A stretch of DNA of 64,000 nt, taken from contig NZ_KI519455.1 of assembly GCF_000482545.1 (NCBI RefSeq), positions 248,001 through 312,000 on the forward strand, written 5' to 3'. The DNA comes from Arthrobacter sp. 35W (GTDB lineage Bacteria; Actinomycetota; Actinomycetes; Actinomycetales; Micrococcaceae). The notes under the pieces are model-generated. The model saw nothing but the letters and a program-made list of their open reading frames with translations. It had not been told where the DNA came from and made no database searches. The stretch's first letter is position 1. The number at the start of each line of letters is the position of its first letter. This document shows, in pieces, positions 30,445 to 39,474 of the stretch. The translations under genes and the position numbers were made by a program.

Positions 30445-31143
30445 ATGTCGCAGATTCTGTTATTGACCAACAGCCCTGGATCGTCAGTGGACATTCTGCC
30501 TGCGCTCGAACTGCTGAGCCATCGCATCCACATCCTCCCCGCACAGCCCACAGCCCTGCTGGAAGCCGATCCGGCCGATGTAGTGATGCTCGATGCGCGC
30601 AAGGACCTGGTGGGGGCGAGGTCGCTGACCCAGCTGCTGCGGGCCACCGGCATCGGCGCACCGCTGATCCTGATCCTCACCGAGGGCGGCATGGCCGCCA
30701 TCTCCGCCACCTGGGCTGCGGACGACATCATCCTGGACACCGCCGGCCCGGCCGAGGTGGAAGCCCGGCTGCGGCTCGCCCTCACCCGGCGCCACCCCGC
30801 CGAAGAGGAGCCGAGCACGGAAATCCAGGCGGCCGGCGTCGTGATTGACGAGGGCAGCTACACGGCCCGGGTCAACGGCGAGGTCCTGAACCTGACCTAC
30901 AAGGAATTTGAGCTGCTGAAGTACCTGGCCCAGCACCCCGGCCGCGTCTTCACCCGCGCCCAGCTGCTGAACGAGGTCTGGGGCTACGACTACTACGGAG
31001 GCACGCGCACCGTGGACGTCCATGTCCGGCGGCTGCGGGCCAAGCTCGGCTCGGACCACGAGCACCTGATCAGCACGGTCCGCAACGTCGGCTACCGCCT
31101 GACCGTCACCCGCGTCACCGACGACGAGCTCACCGACGCCTGA
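30445..31143 (+). CDS. glnR: GlnR-like orphan winged-helix response regulator
   Basis: A 232-residue OmpR-type regulator. The receiver-like N-terminal domain begins [21 protein letters not shown] and has Asp50 in [10 protein letters not shown]; it lacks the usual acidic pair, as in orphan GlnR proteins. The winged helix (about residues 125-225) contains [21 protein letters not shown] split by family norms, and [14 protein letters not shown]. No kinase gene is adjacent. GlnR controls nitrogen assimilation genes in actinobacteria, and the neighbouring mshD matches the order in mycobacteria. ATG 30445 has GGAGG 5 nt upstream. Confidence 0.75.
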   Translation: MSQILLLTNSPGSSVDILPALELLSHRIHILPAQPTALLEADPADVVMLDARKDLVGARSLTQLLRATGIGAPLILILTEGGMAAISATWAADDIILDTAGPAEVEARLRLALTRRHPAEEEPSTEIQAAGVVIDEGSYTARVNGEVLNLTYKEFELLKYLAQHPGRVFTRAQLLNEVWGYDYYGGTRTVDVHVRRLRAKLGSDHEHLISTVRNVGYRLTVTRVTDDELTDA

Positions 31144-31148
31144 CCCCT

Positions 31149-31210
31149 CATCTGTGCGACAGTAAACGTTGCTCTGGGCGTCCAGAGCAACGTTTACTGT
31201 CGCACAGATG
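31149..31210. repeat. 62-bp palindrome (family copy D)
   Basis: Perfect 29-bp arms beginning CATCTGTGCGACAGTAAACG surround the loop GCGT. It begins 5 nt after the GlnR-like gene stop and is followed within 12 nt by a second hairpin. Confidence 0.9.
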
Positions 31211-31221
31211 CCCGGGGCAAC

Positions 31222-31259
31222 GCAGAAGGCCCGCTCCCTGGTGGGAGCGGGCCTTCTGC
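31222..31259. terminator. 17-bp perfect hairpin
   Basis: GCAGAAGGCCCGCTCCC pairs exactly with its partner around the loop TGGT. There is no T-tract on either side. It either backs up termination of the GlnR-like gene on plus or ends a possible small RNA on minus. Confidence 0.7.
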
Positions 31260-31376
31260 TGCCGTACTTGAACGCTGTGTGGTGCTCGGTGGTGGAGGAC
31301 ATACGGGTTGAACGTATCGAGGGCACCCCGGTGGTGCATCCCCCTCGGCAGGTGGGCCGCAAGGGCCCCGCAAGCA
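31222..31376 (-). ncRNA. Possible small RNA between glnR and mshD
   Basis: The 326-bp gap between these genes has no coding potential apart from repeats. On the minus strand a promoter-like pair TTGCGC (31407-31412), 18 bp, TACAGT (31383-31388) faces left, and the perfect 17-bp hairpin at 31222-31259 would end a transcript of about 155 nt. No known RNA family is recognised; this is a structural inference only. Confidence 0.2.
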
Positions 31377-31469
31377 GGTTCCACTGTAGGACACAGCCGC
31401 TGGTGGGCGCAAATGGACGCCGCGGCGGGCCATCTCGCCACCTGCCCCCGCTGAGGTTAGGCTGTGGAC

Positions 31470-32456
31470 ATGAGCCCCGCGAAGACTGAGAACTGGCCCG
31501 TTGTAGTGGGCGGCGGCGCCCCGGATCCCCAGCTGCGCCGCGACATCGACGCCCTGGTGGCGGCCGCTGCGGAAGCGGACGGCAACCCGCCGCTGTCGGA
31601 GCAGACGCTGGTGGAGCTCCGCTCCGGCGGCGGCACCGCGGTGGACGTGCTGACGCTGGCCACCTACGCCCCCGAGGACCACTCGGACCCGGCCACCGCC
31701 GCCGATCTTGCCGGCATCGCCGTCGTCGTCTCCCATGAGGGCGCGGGCGTGCTGGAGGTGGTGGTCCACCCCACCTACCGCAACCAGGGCGTGGGCGCCC
31801 TGCTGGTGGACGCGCTCAAGGCACACCGCGGGCTGGCGAACCTGACGGCGTGGTCGCACGGAAACCACGAGGCCGCCGCCGATCTGGCCGCGCGCTACGG
31901 CTTCGGTGCCATCCGCGAATTGTGGCGCATGCGCCTGGCCCGCCCCGCCGCGGGCGCACCGGCGCTGGAGCCGGCGGAACTGCCCGACGGCGTCACGCTG
32001 CGGACCTTTGTCCCGGGGCAGGATGAGGATGCCTGGCTCGCCGCGAACGCCGCGGCCTTCGCCCACCACCCCGAGCAGGGCTCCATGACCGCCGCCGATC
32101 TGCGCGCCCGCATGGACGAGCCGTGGTTCGACCCCGCCGGGTTCTTTCTGGCCACCCGGGCCGGCGACGGCGGCAGCGAACGCATTCTGGGCTTCCACTG
32201 GACCAAGGTCCACGCCGCCCTGGGGCAGCACCCGGCCATGGGCGAGGTGTATGTGGTGGGCGTGGCCCCCGAGGCGCAGGGTCTGGGCCTGGGCAAGGCC
32301 CTCACCGTGGCGGGCATCCGCCACTTGCAGCAGGCAGGGCTCGCCGCCATCATGCTGTACGTGGATGCCGACAACACCGCCGCCGTCGCGCTGTACCGGA
32401 AGCTGGGATTCACGCGCTGGGACGCGGATGTCATGTACGGACCCACGCCGTCATAA
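31470..32456 (+). CDS. mshD: Mycothiol synthase (mycothiol acetyltransferase)
   Basis: MshD (328 aa) acetylates Cys-GlcN-Ins to finish mycothiol, the main thiol of actinobacteria. Two GNAT domains are present: the first has VVVHPTYRNQGVGALLVDAL near residue 100. The second has VYVVGVAPEAQGLGLGKAL and LYVDADNTAAVALYRKLGF, the strongest diagnostic segments. ATG 31470 is used; a GTG two codons upstream is possible. The order glnR, mshD resembles the mycobacterial locus. ppk1 follows after 57 nt. Confidence 0.93.
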   Translation: MSPAKTENWPVVVGGGAPDPQLRRDIDALVAAAAEADGNPPLSEQTLVELRSGGGTAVDVLTLATYAPEDHSDPATAADLAGIAVVVSHEGAGVLEVVVHPTYRNQGVGALLVDALKAHRGLANLTAWSHGNHEAAADLAARYGFGAIRELWRMRLARPAAGAPALEPAELPDGVTLRTFVPGQDEDAWLAANAAAFAHHPEQGSMTAADLRARMDEPWFDPAGFFLATRAGDGGSERILGFHWTKVHAALGQHPAMGEVYVVGVAPEAQGLGLGKALTVAGIRHLQQAGLAAIMLYVDADNTAAVALYRKLGFTRWDADVMYGPTPS

Positions 32457-32513
32457 TCGCCGCCGAACGATTGTAGGGTTGAGCTTAGGACCTACTTTCT
32501 ACAAGGGAGCACC

Positions 32514-34757
32514 ATGAAACCCGAGACTGCCCCTCCGTCACAGATTGCCGCCTCGCTGGGCACGGAAAGATTCGGCTCCTCGGAGGTGCCCGCGGCCAGG
32601 GCCACGCAGGACCGGATCGACATTCCCGAGTTCGCCCCCAATCTGCTGCCCACCGGCGATGTCACCCCGGACCGCTTCCTGGACCGGGAATTGAGCTGGC
32701 TGGCCTTCAACGCGCGCGTGCTGGAACTGGCGGAGGATCCGGATCTGGCCCTGCTGGAGCGGGTCAACTTCCTGTCCATCTTTGCCTCCAACCTGGATGA
32801 ATTCTTCATGGTCCGCGTGGCCGGCCTCAAGCGCCGCATCGCCACAGGACTGGCCGTGCCCTCCCCCGCCGGTCTGAGCCCCATGGAGGTGCTGGACCAG
32901 ATCAGCGAGGCCGCCCACCAACTCCAGGCCCGGCACGCCCACGTTTTCGCCGACCAGATCCGCCCGGCGCTGGCCTATGAGCACATCCACCTGGTCCACT
33001 GGAACGAGCTGGACGAGGGCGCCAAGGATGCACTGAGCACCATGTTCCGGGAGAAGGTCTTCCCGATCCTGACCCCGCTGGCCGTGGACCCGGCCCACCC
33101 CTTCCCCTACATCTCCGGGCTGTCCCTGAACCTCGCCGTCGTCGTGCGCAACCCGGTGAGCGACAAGGAGCTCTTCGCCCGCGTGAAGGTGCCGGACCAG
33201 CTGCCGCGCCTGGTCTCGGTGGACGGCCCCCGCGCCGGCACCGTCCCGGGCCGCGTGGCCCGCTTCATCCCGCTCGAAGAGGTCATCGCCGAGCACCTGG
33301 ACAGGCTGTTCCCGGGCATGGAGGTGCTCGAGCAGCACACCTTCCGCGTCACCCGCAACGAGGACCTGGAGGTGGAGGAGGACGACGCCGAGAACCTCCT
33401 GCAGGCGCTCGAAAAGGAACTTCTGCGCCGCCGGTTCGGCCCGCCCGTCCGCCTCGAGGTGGCCACGGACATCAACCCCAACATCCTTGCCCTGCTGGTG
33501 CGGGAGCTGGACATTGAAGAGTCCGAGGTCTACACGCTGCCGGCTCCGCTGGATCTGCGCGGCCTGTCCGTGATCGGTGGGATCGACCGCAGCGATCTGC
33601 GCTACCCCAAGCATGTCGCCCACACCTCGCGGTACCTGAACGAGTCCGAGACGGCCAAGGCCGCCAACGTCTTTGCCGCCATGCGCCGCCGCGACATCCT
33701 GCTGCACCACCCCTACGACTCCTTCTCCACCTCGGTGCAGGCGTTCCTGGAGCAGGCCGCGGCCGATCCCAAGGTCATGGCCATCAAGCAGACCCTGTAC
33801 CGCACCTCCGGCGACTCCCCCATCGTGGATGCGCTGGTTGACGCCGCGGAGGCCGGCAAGCAGGTGCTTGCCCTGGTGGAGATCAAGGCCCGCTTTGACG
33901 AGCAGGCCAACATCTCCTGGGCCCGCAAGCTCGAGCAGGCCGGCGTGCACGTTGTGTACGGCATCGTCGGGTTGAAGACGCACTGCAAGCTCTCCCTCGT
34001 GGTGCGCCAGGAGCAGGACGGCCTGCGCCGCTACAGCCACATCGGCACGGGCAACTACCACCCGCGCACGGCCCGCTACTACGAGGACCTGGGCCTGCTC
34101 ACCGCTGACAACCAGGTGGGCGAGGACCTCTCCAAGCTGTTCAACCAGCTCTCCGGCTACGCGCCCAAGTCCACGTTCAAGCGTCTGCTGGTGGCCCCGC
34201 GCTCCGTCCGCTCCGGTCTGATCGACCGGATCGAGCGCGAGATCTCCAACAAGAAAGCCGGCCTGGCCGCCCGCGTGCGGATCAAGGTCAACTCCATGGT
34301 CGATGAGGCCATCATCGATTCCCTGTACCGGGCCTCGCAGGCCGGCGTCCAGGTGGATGTGATTGTCCGCGGCATCTGCTCGCTGCGCCCCGGCGTCCCC
34401 GGCCTGAGCGAGAACATCACCGTGCGCTCCGTGCTGGGCCGCTTCCTGGAGCACTCGCGCGTCTTCACCTTCGCCAATGGCTCGGACCCGGTTGTCTACA
34501 TCGGCTCCGCCGACATGATGCACCGCAACCTGGACCGCCGTGTTGAGGCGCTGGTGCAGCTGGCCAACCCGGACGACATCGCCGAGGTCAATTCCCTGCT
34601 GGATCGGTACATGGACAATGGCACGGCCAGCTGGCATCTGGACAACGAGGGCCTCTGGACGCGGCACCACCTCTCCGAGGACGGCAGCCCGTTGCTTGAT
34701 GTCCAGTCCTGGCTGCTCTCCAGCCGGTCCCGGCAGCGGACGGCCAGCCGCCGCTGA
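32514..34757 (+). CDS. ppk1: Polyphosphate kinase 1
   Basis: PPK1 (747 aa) reversibly makes polyphosphate from ATP. The N-terminal domain starts at [21 protein letters not shown], the head domain contains [19 protein letters not shown], and the catalytic C1/C2 domains contain [24 protein letters not shown] (autophosphorylated His) and [23 protein letters not shown], here given as overlapping short motifs. Length is typical. GGGAG precedes the ATG. The stop TGA shares its A with the ATG of the Nudix gene, so the two are coupled. Confidence 0.96.
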   Translation: MKPETAPPSQIAASLGTERFGSSEVPAARATQDRIDIPEFAPNLLPTGDVTPDRFLDRELSWLAFNARVLELAEDPDLALLERVNFLSIFASNLDEFFMVRVAGLKRRIATGLAVPSPAGLSPMEVLDQISEAAHQLQARHAHVFADQIRPALAYEHIHLVHWNELDEGAKDALSTMFREKVFPILTPLAVDPAHPFPYISGLSLNLAVVVRNPVSDKELFARVKVPDQLPRLVSVDGPRAGTVPGRVARFIPLEEVIAEHLDRLFPGMEVLEQHTFRVTRNEDLEVEEDDAENLLQALEKELLRRRFGPPVRLEVATDINPNILALLVRELDIEESEVYTLPAPLDLRGLSVIGGIDRSDLRYPKHVAHTSRYLNESETAKAANVFAAMRRRDILLHHPYDSFSTSVQAFLEQAAADPKVMAIKQTLYRTSGDSPIVDALVDAAEAGKQVLALVEIKARFDEQANISWARKLEQAGVHVVYGIVGLKTHCKLSLVVRQEQDGLRRYSHIGTGNYHPRTARYYEDLGLLTADNQVGEDLSKLFNQLSGYAPKSTFKRLLVAPRSVRSGLIDRIEREISNKKAGLAARVRIKVNSMVDEAIIDSLYRASQAGVQVDVIVRGICSLRPGVPGLSENITVRSVLGRFLEHSRVFTFANGSDPVVYIGSADMMHRNLDRRVEALVQLANPDDIAEVNSLLDRYMDNGTASWHLDNEGLWTRHHLSEDGSPLLDVQSWLLSSRSRQRTASRR

Positions 34758-35722
34758 TGCTTGATTCAGTCTCCACCGGTCCAACGGTCGACGGCGGTGC
34801 ACCGGTTGCGGTGCGCGCCGCCGGCGCGCTGTGCTGGCGCATCACCAAGAAGCAGCTCCAGGTGCTGATCATCCACCGGCCCCGCTATGACGATTGGTCC
34901 TGGCCCAAGGGCAAGCTCGACGCCGGGGAAACCCTGCCCGAGTGCGCCGTCCGGGAGGTCCGCGAGGAGGTGGGGCTGGCCATCACCCTGGGCGTCCTGC
35001 TGCCGTCGATCACCTACGCGGTGAAGACCGGCACCAAGGAGGTCCACTATTGGGCGGCCGAATCCAACGGCCTGCCCCCGCTCGCCGACGGCAAGGAGGT
35101 TGACGGCGTGCTGTGGTGTTCCCCCGAGAAGGCCATGGAACTGCTGTCCAACCCCTCCGACAAGATTCCGCTGCAGGCCCTCATTGAGGCGCATGCGGCG
35201 GGCAACCTGGCCTCCTGGCCCCTGTTGATCCTCCGCCATGCCAAGGCCAAGCCCCGCTCGGGCTGGACCCGGGCCGAGGGCGATCGGCCGCTGGCCGCCA
35301 CGGGGCAGCGGCAGGCACTCACTGTGGCCCGGCTGCTGACGGTCTGGCATCCGGTGCGTGTGGTGACCAGTCCATGGCTGCGCTGCGTGGCCACCGTGTC
35401 CCCACACGTGAAATCAATCCGGGCCAAGGTGAAGATCGCCGACGCGCTGACGGAGGCTGCCCACGCCCGGCATCCGCGGAAGGCGGCCGCCGTCGTCGAG
35501 GCCTTGTTCACCAAGCGCTCCCCGGTGGTGCTGTGCACCCACCGCCCGGTGCTGTCCACGGTGTTCGCCACCTTGGGCAGGCACATGTCCAAGGAACTGG
35601 CGGCCCTGCTGCCCACCCAGGACCCCTATCTGGCCCCGGGTGAGATGGTGGTGTGCCAGGTCAGCTCGGCCGACAACAGCACCATCCTTTCGGTGGAGCG
35701 GCACAAACCCTACGACGACTGA
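34757..35722 (+). CDS. mutT1: Nudix hydrolase / histidine phosphatase fusion (MutT1-type)
   Basis: A 321-residue two-domain protein. The N-terminal Nudix domain (about 15-145) has a complete Nudix box, GKLDAGETLPECAV followed by REVREEVGL. The C-terminal histidine phosphatase domain (about 153-320) begins LLILRHAKAK, containing the catalytic RHA. This is the architecture of mycobacterial MutT1, which hydrolyses diadenosine polyphosphates and 8-oxo-dGTP; substrate assignment is by homology. Overlap of 1 nt with ppk1 links it to polyphosphate metabolism. Confidence 0.9.
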   Translation: MLDSVSTGPTVDGGAPVAVRAAGALCWRITKKQLQVLIIHRPRYDDWSWPKGKLDAGETLPECAVREVREEVGLAITLGVLLPSITYAVKTGTKEVHYWAAESNGLPPLADGKEVDGVLWCSPEKAMELLSNPSDKIPLQALIEAHAAGNLASWPLLILRHAKAKPRSGWTRAEGDRPLAATGQRQALTVARLLTVWHPVRVVTSPWLRCVATVSPHVKSIRAKVKIADALTEAAHARHPRKAAAVVEALFTKRSPVVLCTHRPVLSTVFATLGRHMSKELAALLPTQDPYLAPGEMVVCQVSSADNSTILSVERHKPYDD

Positions 35723-35732
35723 TCGTTGACGT

Positions 35733-35770
35733 CGGCATCTTTGCATCAAACACTTGATACAAAGATGCCG
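35733..35770. promoter_or_regulatory. AT-rich inverted repeat, likely operator
   Basis: The 17-bp arms (CGGCATCTTTG plus ATCAA) pair around ACAC with one mismatch. The core TTGATACAAA is AT-rich for this genome. It lies 10 nt after the Nudix gene stop and about 20 nt before a GntR-containing operon. A weak promoter TTGACG (35726-35731) / AACACT (35749-35754) would overlap it, which suits an operator for the GntR protein; termination of the Nudix gene is the alternative. Confidence 0.5.
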
Positions 35771-35790
35771 ATTCGTTCTTGGGGGACGCC

Positions 35791-36738
35791 GTGTTCAATC
35801 TGATGGGCTTTGTCTGGCCCGTACTGTGGATTTCGCTCGGAGCGCTGGTCCTGTACCTGTGGCTGCGCTTCGTGGCCTGGTCGCCGTCGGCAAAGGGTGC
35901 GGCAGCTGCGGCGGCCAGCCACTCGCTATGGGTCGGCATGCTGGCCTGGCTCTTGAGCGGGCTGCAGGGCGCGGCCCAGGCGGGCAGGATTCCGCCGCCC
36001 GTCCTGCCAAGCAAAGGATATCCCGGCAACGAGGTGGACGCCTCGGCTGCCCTCGCCCCGGAGTCCGTCGCGCCGGTCCAGTTCCTGCACCTTGAGGCCA
36101 TCTTCTTTCCGGTGATGGCGGTCCTTGCCGTCCATGCCATTGGCCAGTTGACGTGGCCGGCACCAACGTCGCCGCGGCGCCAGGCTGCCTTGGAACCACG
36201 GCACATCAAGGACTTTGTCGAACCGGCACTGGCCATCGTGGTGGCGGCGGTGTTTGTCCTGTCCGCTGCCTTCATCGTGTGGATTGCCTTCCTGCCCGGC
36301 TACACAGCCACAACCACCCGCACGGTGACAGCTGTGGCGGAATCGCGTTCCTCCTTTGATGGCCGTGTCACCGGATGGCAGTTGGCCCTGCCCCTGGGCA
36401 TTGCCCTGCTGGTGCTGGCCGCCGGGACGCTGCTGGTGATGTGGCTGGTGGCCCGGCGCCGCGAACTCGATTCTCTGGCTCCCGCCCAGAACCGCGCCTT
36501 GCGCAGGATCTGCATGAACCGCCTGCTGCGGGTGTCGGCCACCGTTGCCTCCGGGCTGGGCGCTGTGGCCGGCTACTACGCCGGCATCCGCGAGCCGGGC
36601 ACCGCCCTCGACGCCGTGGTCTATCCCGCGGGCATCGTCAACATGGCGGTGCTGATTGCCATGCTGGTCTGGAAACCGCAGCAACTGGTGCCCACTGCAC
36701 CGCGCAGAGGCACTGTCGTGGCAGCCGGGCCGTCGTGA
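35791..36738 (+). CDS. Multi-pass membrane protein, GntR operon
   Basis: A protein of about 315 residues with six or so membrane segments (near residues 8-25, 45-62, 105-125, 150-172, 205-230 and 260-315). A short external loop contains PPVLPSKGYPGNEVDASA. No family is recognised. GTG 35791 is chosen because GGGGGA stands 4 nt upstream; TTG 35779 is possible. Its TGA overlaps the GTG of the next gene by 4 nt, so it is coupled to the GntR regulator. Confidence 0.65.
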   Translation: MFNLMGFVWPVLWISLGALVLYLWLRFVAWSPSAKGAAAAAASHSLWVGMLAWLLSGLQGAAQAGRIPPPVLPSKGYPGNEVDASAALAPESVAPVQFLHLEAIFFPVMAVLAVHAIGQLTWPAPTSPRRQAALEPRHIKDFVEPALAIVVAAVFVLSAAFIVWIAFLPGYTATTTRTVTAVAESRSSFDGRVTGWQLALPLGIALLVLAAGTLLVMWLVARRRELDSLAPAQNRALRRICMNRLLRVSATVASGLGAVAGYYAGIREPGTALDAVVYPAGIVNMAVLIAMLVWKPQQLVPTAPRRGTVVAAGPS

Positions 36739-37166
36739 GCGCACGGATCTCCATTGACCTTGACGCGCCCACCGCACCGTACGAGCAGATCCGCGCCCAG
36801 CTGGCTGCGATGATCGCCGTCGGCGCAGTCCAGCCGGGCGCCAGGCTGCCCACGGTGCGGATGCTGGCGCTGGATCTGGGCGTTGCCGCCGGCACCGCCG
36901 CGCGGGCGTACAAGGAGCTGGAGGCTGCCGGGATGGTGTCCACCCGGCGCCGGCACGGCACCGTGGTGTCGACCACACTCGGGGAGGTGCCCGGTGGAGG
37001 TGCACACACCGCCGGCACCGCCGGCGCTGCAGCCCACCATGCGGCGGCCCGCGAGGTGGGCGCCGCCGTCGAACAGTTGATCCTGACCGGCCGGGCGGCA
37101 GGGCTTTCAAACGACGATTTGCTGAACCTTCTGCGGGGCCGGTTGAATCAATTGCGGGACGGGTAG
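36735..37166 (+). CDS. GntR-family regulator, YtrA-type
   Basis: A 143-residue repressor with an N-terminal winged helix (residues 8-75: PYEQIRAQLAAMIAVGAVQPGARLPTVR in part, then AGTAARAYKELEAAGMV and RRRHGT). The short C-terminal helical tail has no ligand-binding domain, the YtrA pattern. The GTG start overlaps the upstream stop (GTGA). YtrA-type regulators usually sit in operons with membrane proteins and control their own transcription; the inverted repeat at 35733 is the likely site. Confidence 0.85.
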   Translation: MSARISIDLDAPTAPYEQIRAQLAAMIAVGAVQPGARLPTVRMLALDLGVAAGTAARAYKELEAAGMVSTRRRHGTVVSTTLGEVPGGGAHTAGTAGAAAHHAAAREVGAAVEQLILTGRAAGLSNDDLLNLLRGRLNQLRDG

Positions 37167-37195
37167 CTGTCCGCCCGTCCGTTGAGGGGGAACGA

Positions 37196-37924
37196 ATGAA
37201 GGAATCTGCTGCGGCCGCATCCACGGGCCAGATGCGCAGGGGCGTCAATTGGTGGTGGCTTGCTGTGCCCACCGTCCTGCTGCTGGGGACGGCCGTCTAC
37301 GGCATCCTCCGCTACCCGTCGCTGCCCGAGCTCATCGCGACGCATTGGGACGCGCACGGCGAGGCCAATGGTTTCAGCGCCAAATCCGTGGGTGCCGCCT
37401 TCACTGGCGTGTTTGCCTTCGCCGGATTCCTGCTGGTCATGGCGGGAGTGTCGGTGCTGGTGGCCAAGGCGCCGTTGAAGAATCCGGCGGGCGTGGATGA
37501 ACACATGAACCTGCGCCAGGGCATCGCCTCAAGCAATGCCTCCCTGACGTTCCTGGGCATCCTCACCAACGCCATGTCCGTGGTGATGGCGGCCGCCGCC
37601 CTGATGGTCTTCTCCACCTCCGGGGTTTCCGTTCCCGTGTATGTGCCGATGATCCTGGTCTTTGGCGGGCTCGCCGTTGGCGGGTGGGTGGCCTGGCGCC
37701 AATACCGGCGCGAACTCGCCACGGCCGGCCAGCCGTCGTCGGACGCTGACGGCCACTGGATCGCCGGCATGATCTACAACAATCCGGACGACGAGCGCGT
37801 TCTGGTGCCCAAGCTGGTCGGCATTGGGCTGACGGTCAACTGGGCGAGAACGGGTGGCAAGTTCTTCTATCTGGGCATTCTGGCGCTGGTGCTGCTGGCA
37901 CCCTTGGTGGCTCTGCTCGCCTGA
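37196..37924 (+). CDS. DUF1648/DUF5808-type membrane protein
   Basis: A 242-residue protein with five or six membrane segments. The first loop has the DUF1648 motif YPSLPELIATHWDAHGEANG, the pattern of SdpI-type proteins. The C-terminal part contains WIAGMIYNNPDDERVLVPK and GIGLTVNWARTGGK, typical of DUF5808. GntR/DUF1648 pairs are common in Gram-positives and are linked to cell-envelope stress or bacteriocin immunity; that role is inference. It starts 29 nt after the regulator. Confidence 0.75.
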   Translation: MKESAAAASTGQMRRGVNWWWLAVPTVLLLGTAVYGILRYPSLPELIATHWDAHGEANGFSAKSVGAAFTGVFAFAGFLLVMAGVSVLVAKAPLKNPAGVDEHMNLRQGIASSNASLTFLGILTNAMSVVMAAAALMVFSTSGVSVPVYVPMILVFGGLAVGGWVAWRQYRRELATAGQPSSDADGHWIAGMIYNNPDDERVLVPKLVGIGLTVNWARTGGKFFYLGILALVLLAPLVALLA

Positions 37925-37955
37925 CCGAAGGCAATGCGCCCACTAGACTTGGGGC

Positions 37956-38777
37956 GTGAGCATTCCTACCCCCTACGAAGACCTGCTGCGCGACGTGCTG
38001 GCCAACGGCGCCGCGAAATCGGACCGCACCGGCACCGGAACGCGCAGCGTTTTTGGCCGCCAGATCCGCTTTGACCTGGCCGAGGGCTTCCCGCTGATCA
38101 CCACCAAGCGCGTGCACTTCAAGTCCGTGGCCCTGGAGCTGCTCTGGTTCCTGCGCGGCGATTCCAATGTGCGCTGGCTCCAGGAGCGCGGGGTCAAGAT
38201 CTGGAACGAGTGGGCCGACGACGACGGCGAGCTGGGTCCTGTATACGGCGTCCAGTGGCGCTCCTGGCCCACCCCGGACGGCGGGCACATCGACCAGATC
38301 GCCCAGCTGATGGACTCGCTGGCCAACAACCCCGATTCGCGCCGGCACATCGTTTCCGCCTGGAATGTGGCCGAGGTGTCCAACATGGCGCTGCCGCCCT
38401 GCCATGCACTGTTCCAGTTCTACGTCGCCCCCGGCGAGGACGGCGGCCCCGGCAAGCTCTCCTGCCAGCTCTACCAGCGCAGTGCCGACATGTTTCTGGG
38501 CGTCCCGTTCAACATCGCCTCCTACGCGCTGCTGACCATGATGGTCGCCCAGCAGCTGGGGCTGGAACCGGGCGAATTCATCTGGACCGGCGGCGATGTG
38601 CACATCTACGACGACCACGTGGACCAGGTCAATGAGCAGCTGGGCCGGACGCCCTACCCCTATCCGAAGCTGGCCTTCACCCGCCGCCCGGAGTCGATCT
38701 TCGACTATGATCTTGAAGATTTCGAGCTGGTGGACTACCAGCACCACCCGAGCATTAAGGCCCCGATCGCCGTATGA
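37956..38777 (+). CDS. thyA: Thymidylate synthase
   Basis: ThyA (273 aa) methylates dUMP using methylene-tetrahydrofolate. The catalytic Cys149 is in [11 protein letters not shown], with [11 protein letters not shown] before it and [19 protein letters not shown] (dUMP site) after it. GTG 37956 gives the standard N-terminus. ATGA overlap with dfrA (4 nt) places synthase and dihydrofolate reductase in one coupled unit, as in many bacteria. Confidence 0.98.
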   Translation: MSIPTPYEDLLRDVLANGAAKSDRTGTGTRSVFGRQIRFDLAEGFPLITTKRVHFKSVALELLWFLRGDSNVRWLQERGVKIWNEWADDDGELGPVYGVQWRSWPTPDGGHIDQIAQLMDSLANNPDSRRHIVSAWNVAEVSNMALPPCHALFQFYVAPGEDGGPGKLSCQLYQRSADMFLGVPFNIASYALLTMMVAQQLGLEPGEFIWTGGDVHIYDDHVDQVNEQLGRTPYPYPKLAFTRRPESIFDYDLEDFELVDYQHHPSIKAPIAV

Positions 38778-39370
38778 GCACCGAGTCCGCGCCCGCCTCG
38801 CAGCCGGCCACGTACACCTTCAACGCGCCCATCATCGGCATGGTCTGGGCCCAGACCAACCAGGGCGTCATCGGCAATGAGGGCGGCATGCCCTGGCACC
38901 TGCCCGAGGACATGGCCCACTTCAAGAAGCTCACCACCGGCCACCCGGTGGTCATGGGCCGCAAGACCTGGGACTCCTTCCCGGCAAAGTACCGGCCGCT
39001 GCCCGACCGGACCAACATCGTCATCACCCGCCAGAGCGGTTGGGCGTCCACGCCCGAGGCGGCAGGCGCCGTCGTCGTCCCCTCCATCGAGGAGGCCCTG
39101 GTGGAGGCACAGTTCTCCCCCGGCGGCAACGAGGTGTGGGTCATCGGCGGCGGGCAGGTGTATGCGCAGGTGCTGGAAGAGGCCAACGTTGCAGTGGTCA
39201 CCGTGATCAATTCCGAGGTCGACGGCGACACGATGGCGCCCGCGCTGGGGCCCGAGTGGTCCTTCCGCGGCGCCACCCCGGTGGAGGGCTGGCACACCAG
39301 CACCAACGGCACCGAGTACCGCTTCACGCTCTGGGCCAAGGGCGGGTCGGAGTTCCAGGCCCCCGAATAG
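38774..39370 (+). CDS. dfrA: Dihydrofolate reductase
   Basis: DHFR (198 aa) regenerates tetrahydrofolate after the ThyA reaction. It has an N-terminal extension of about 18 residues, then [21 protein letters not shown] (here as [10 protein letters not shown] and [17 protein letters not shown]), the acidic residue being Glu in [17 protein letters not shown] and [14 protein letters not shown] follow. No trimethoprim-resistance hallmark can be judged. It overlaps thyA by 4 nt and is followed by a terminator. Confidence 0.97.
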   Translation: MSTESAPASQPATYTFNAPIIGMVWAQTNQGVIGNEGGMPWHLPEDMAHFKKLTTGHPVVMGRKTWDSFPAKYRPLPDRTNIVITRQSGWASTPEAAGAVVVPSIEEALVEAQFSPGGNEVWVIGGGQVYAQVLEEANVAVVTVINSEVDGDTMAPALGPEWSFRGATPVEGWHTSTNGTEYRFTLWAKGGSEFQAPE

Positions 39371-39380
39371 CAGCCGTCCC

Positions 39381-39410
39381 GCTGCCATGGGGACTTCACC
39401 CCATGGCAGC
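39381..39410 (+). terminator. thyA-dfrA terminator
   Basis: GCTGCCATGGGG pairs exactly with CCCCATGGCAGC around ACTTCA, 10 nt after the dfrA stop. No T-tract follows. Confidence 0.75.
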
Positions 39411-39474
39411 GCCAATGGGGTCTGCATAGACTCGGGGCAGAACACTGAGCGTCCAGCTGGTGGGGAGGGGAAAA

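Noticed and set aside
31222-31470. Assignment to the 6C, SRP or tmRNA families
   Set aside because: No six-C loops, no SRP tetraloop/asymmetric-bulge sequence and no tRNA-like domain are visible.
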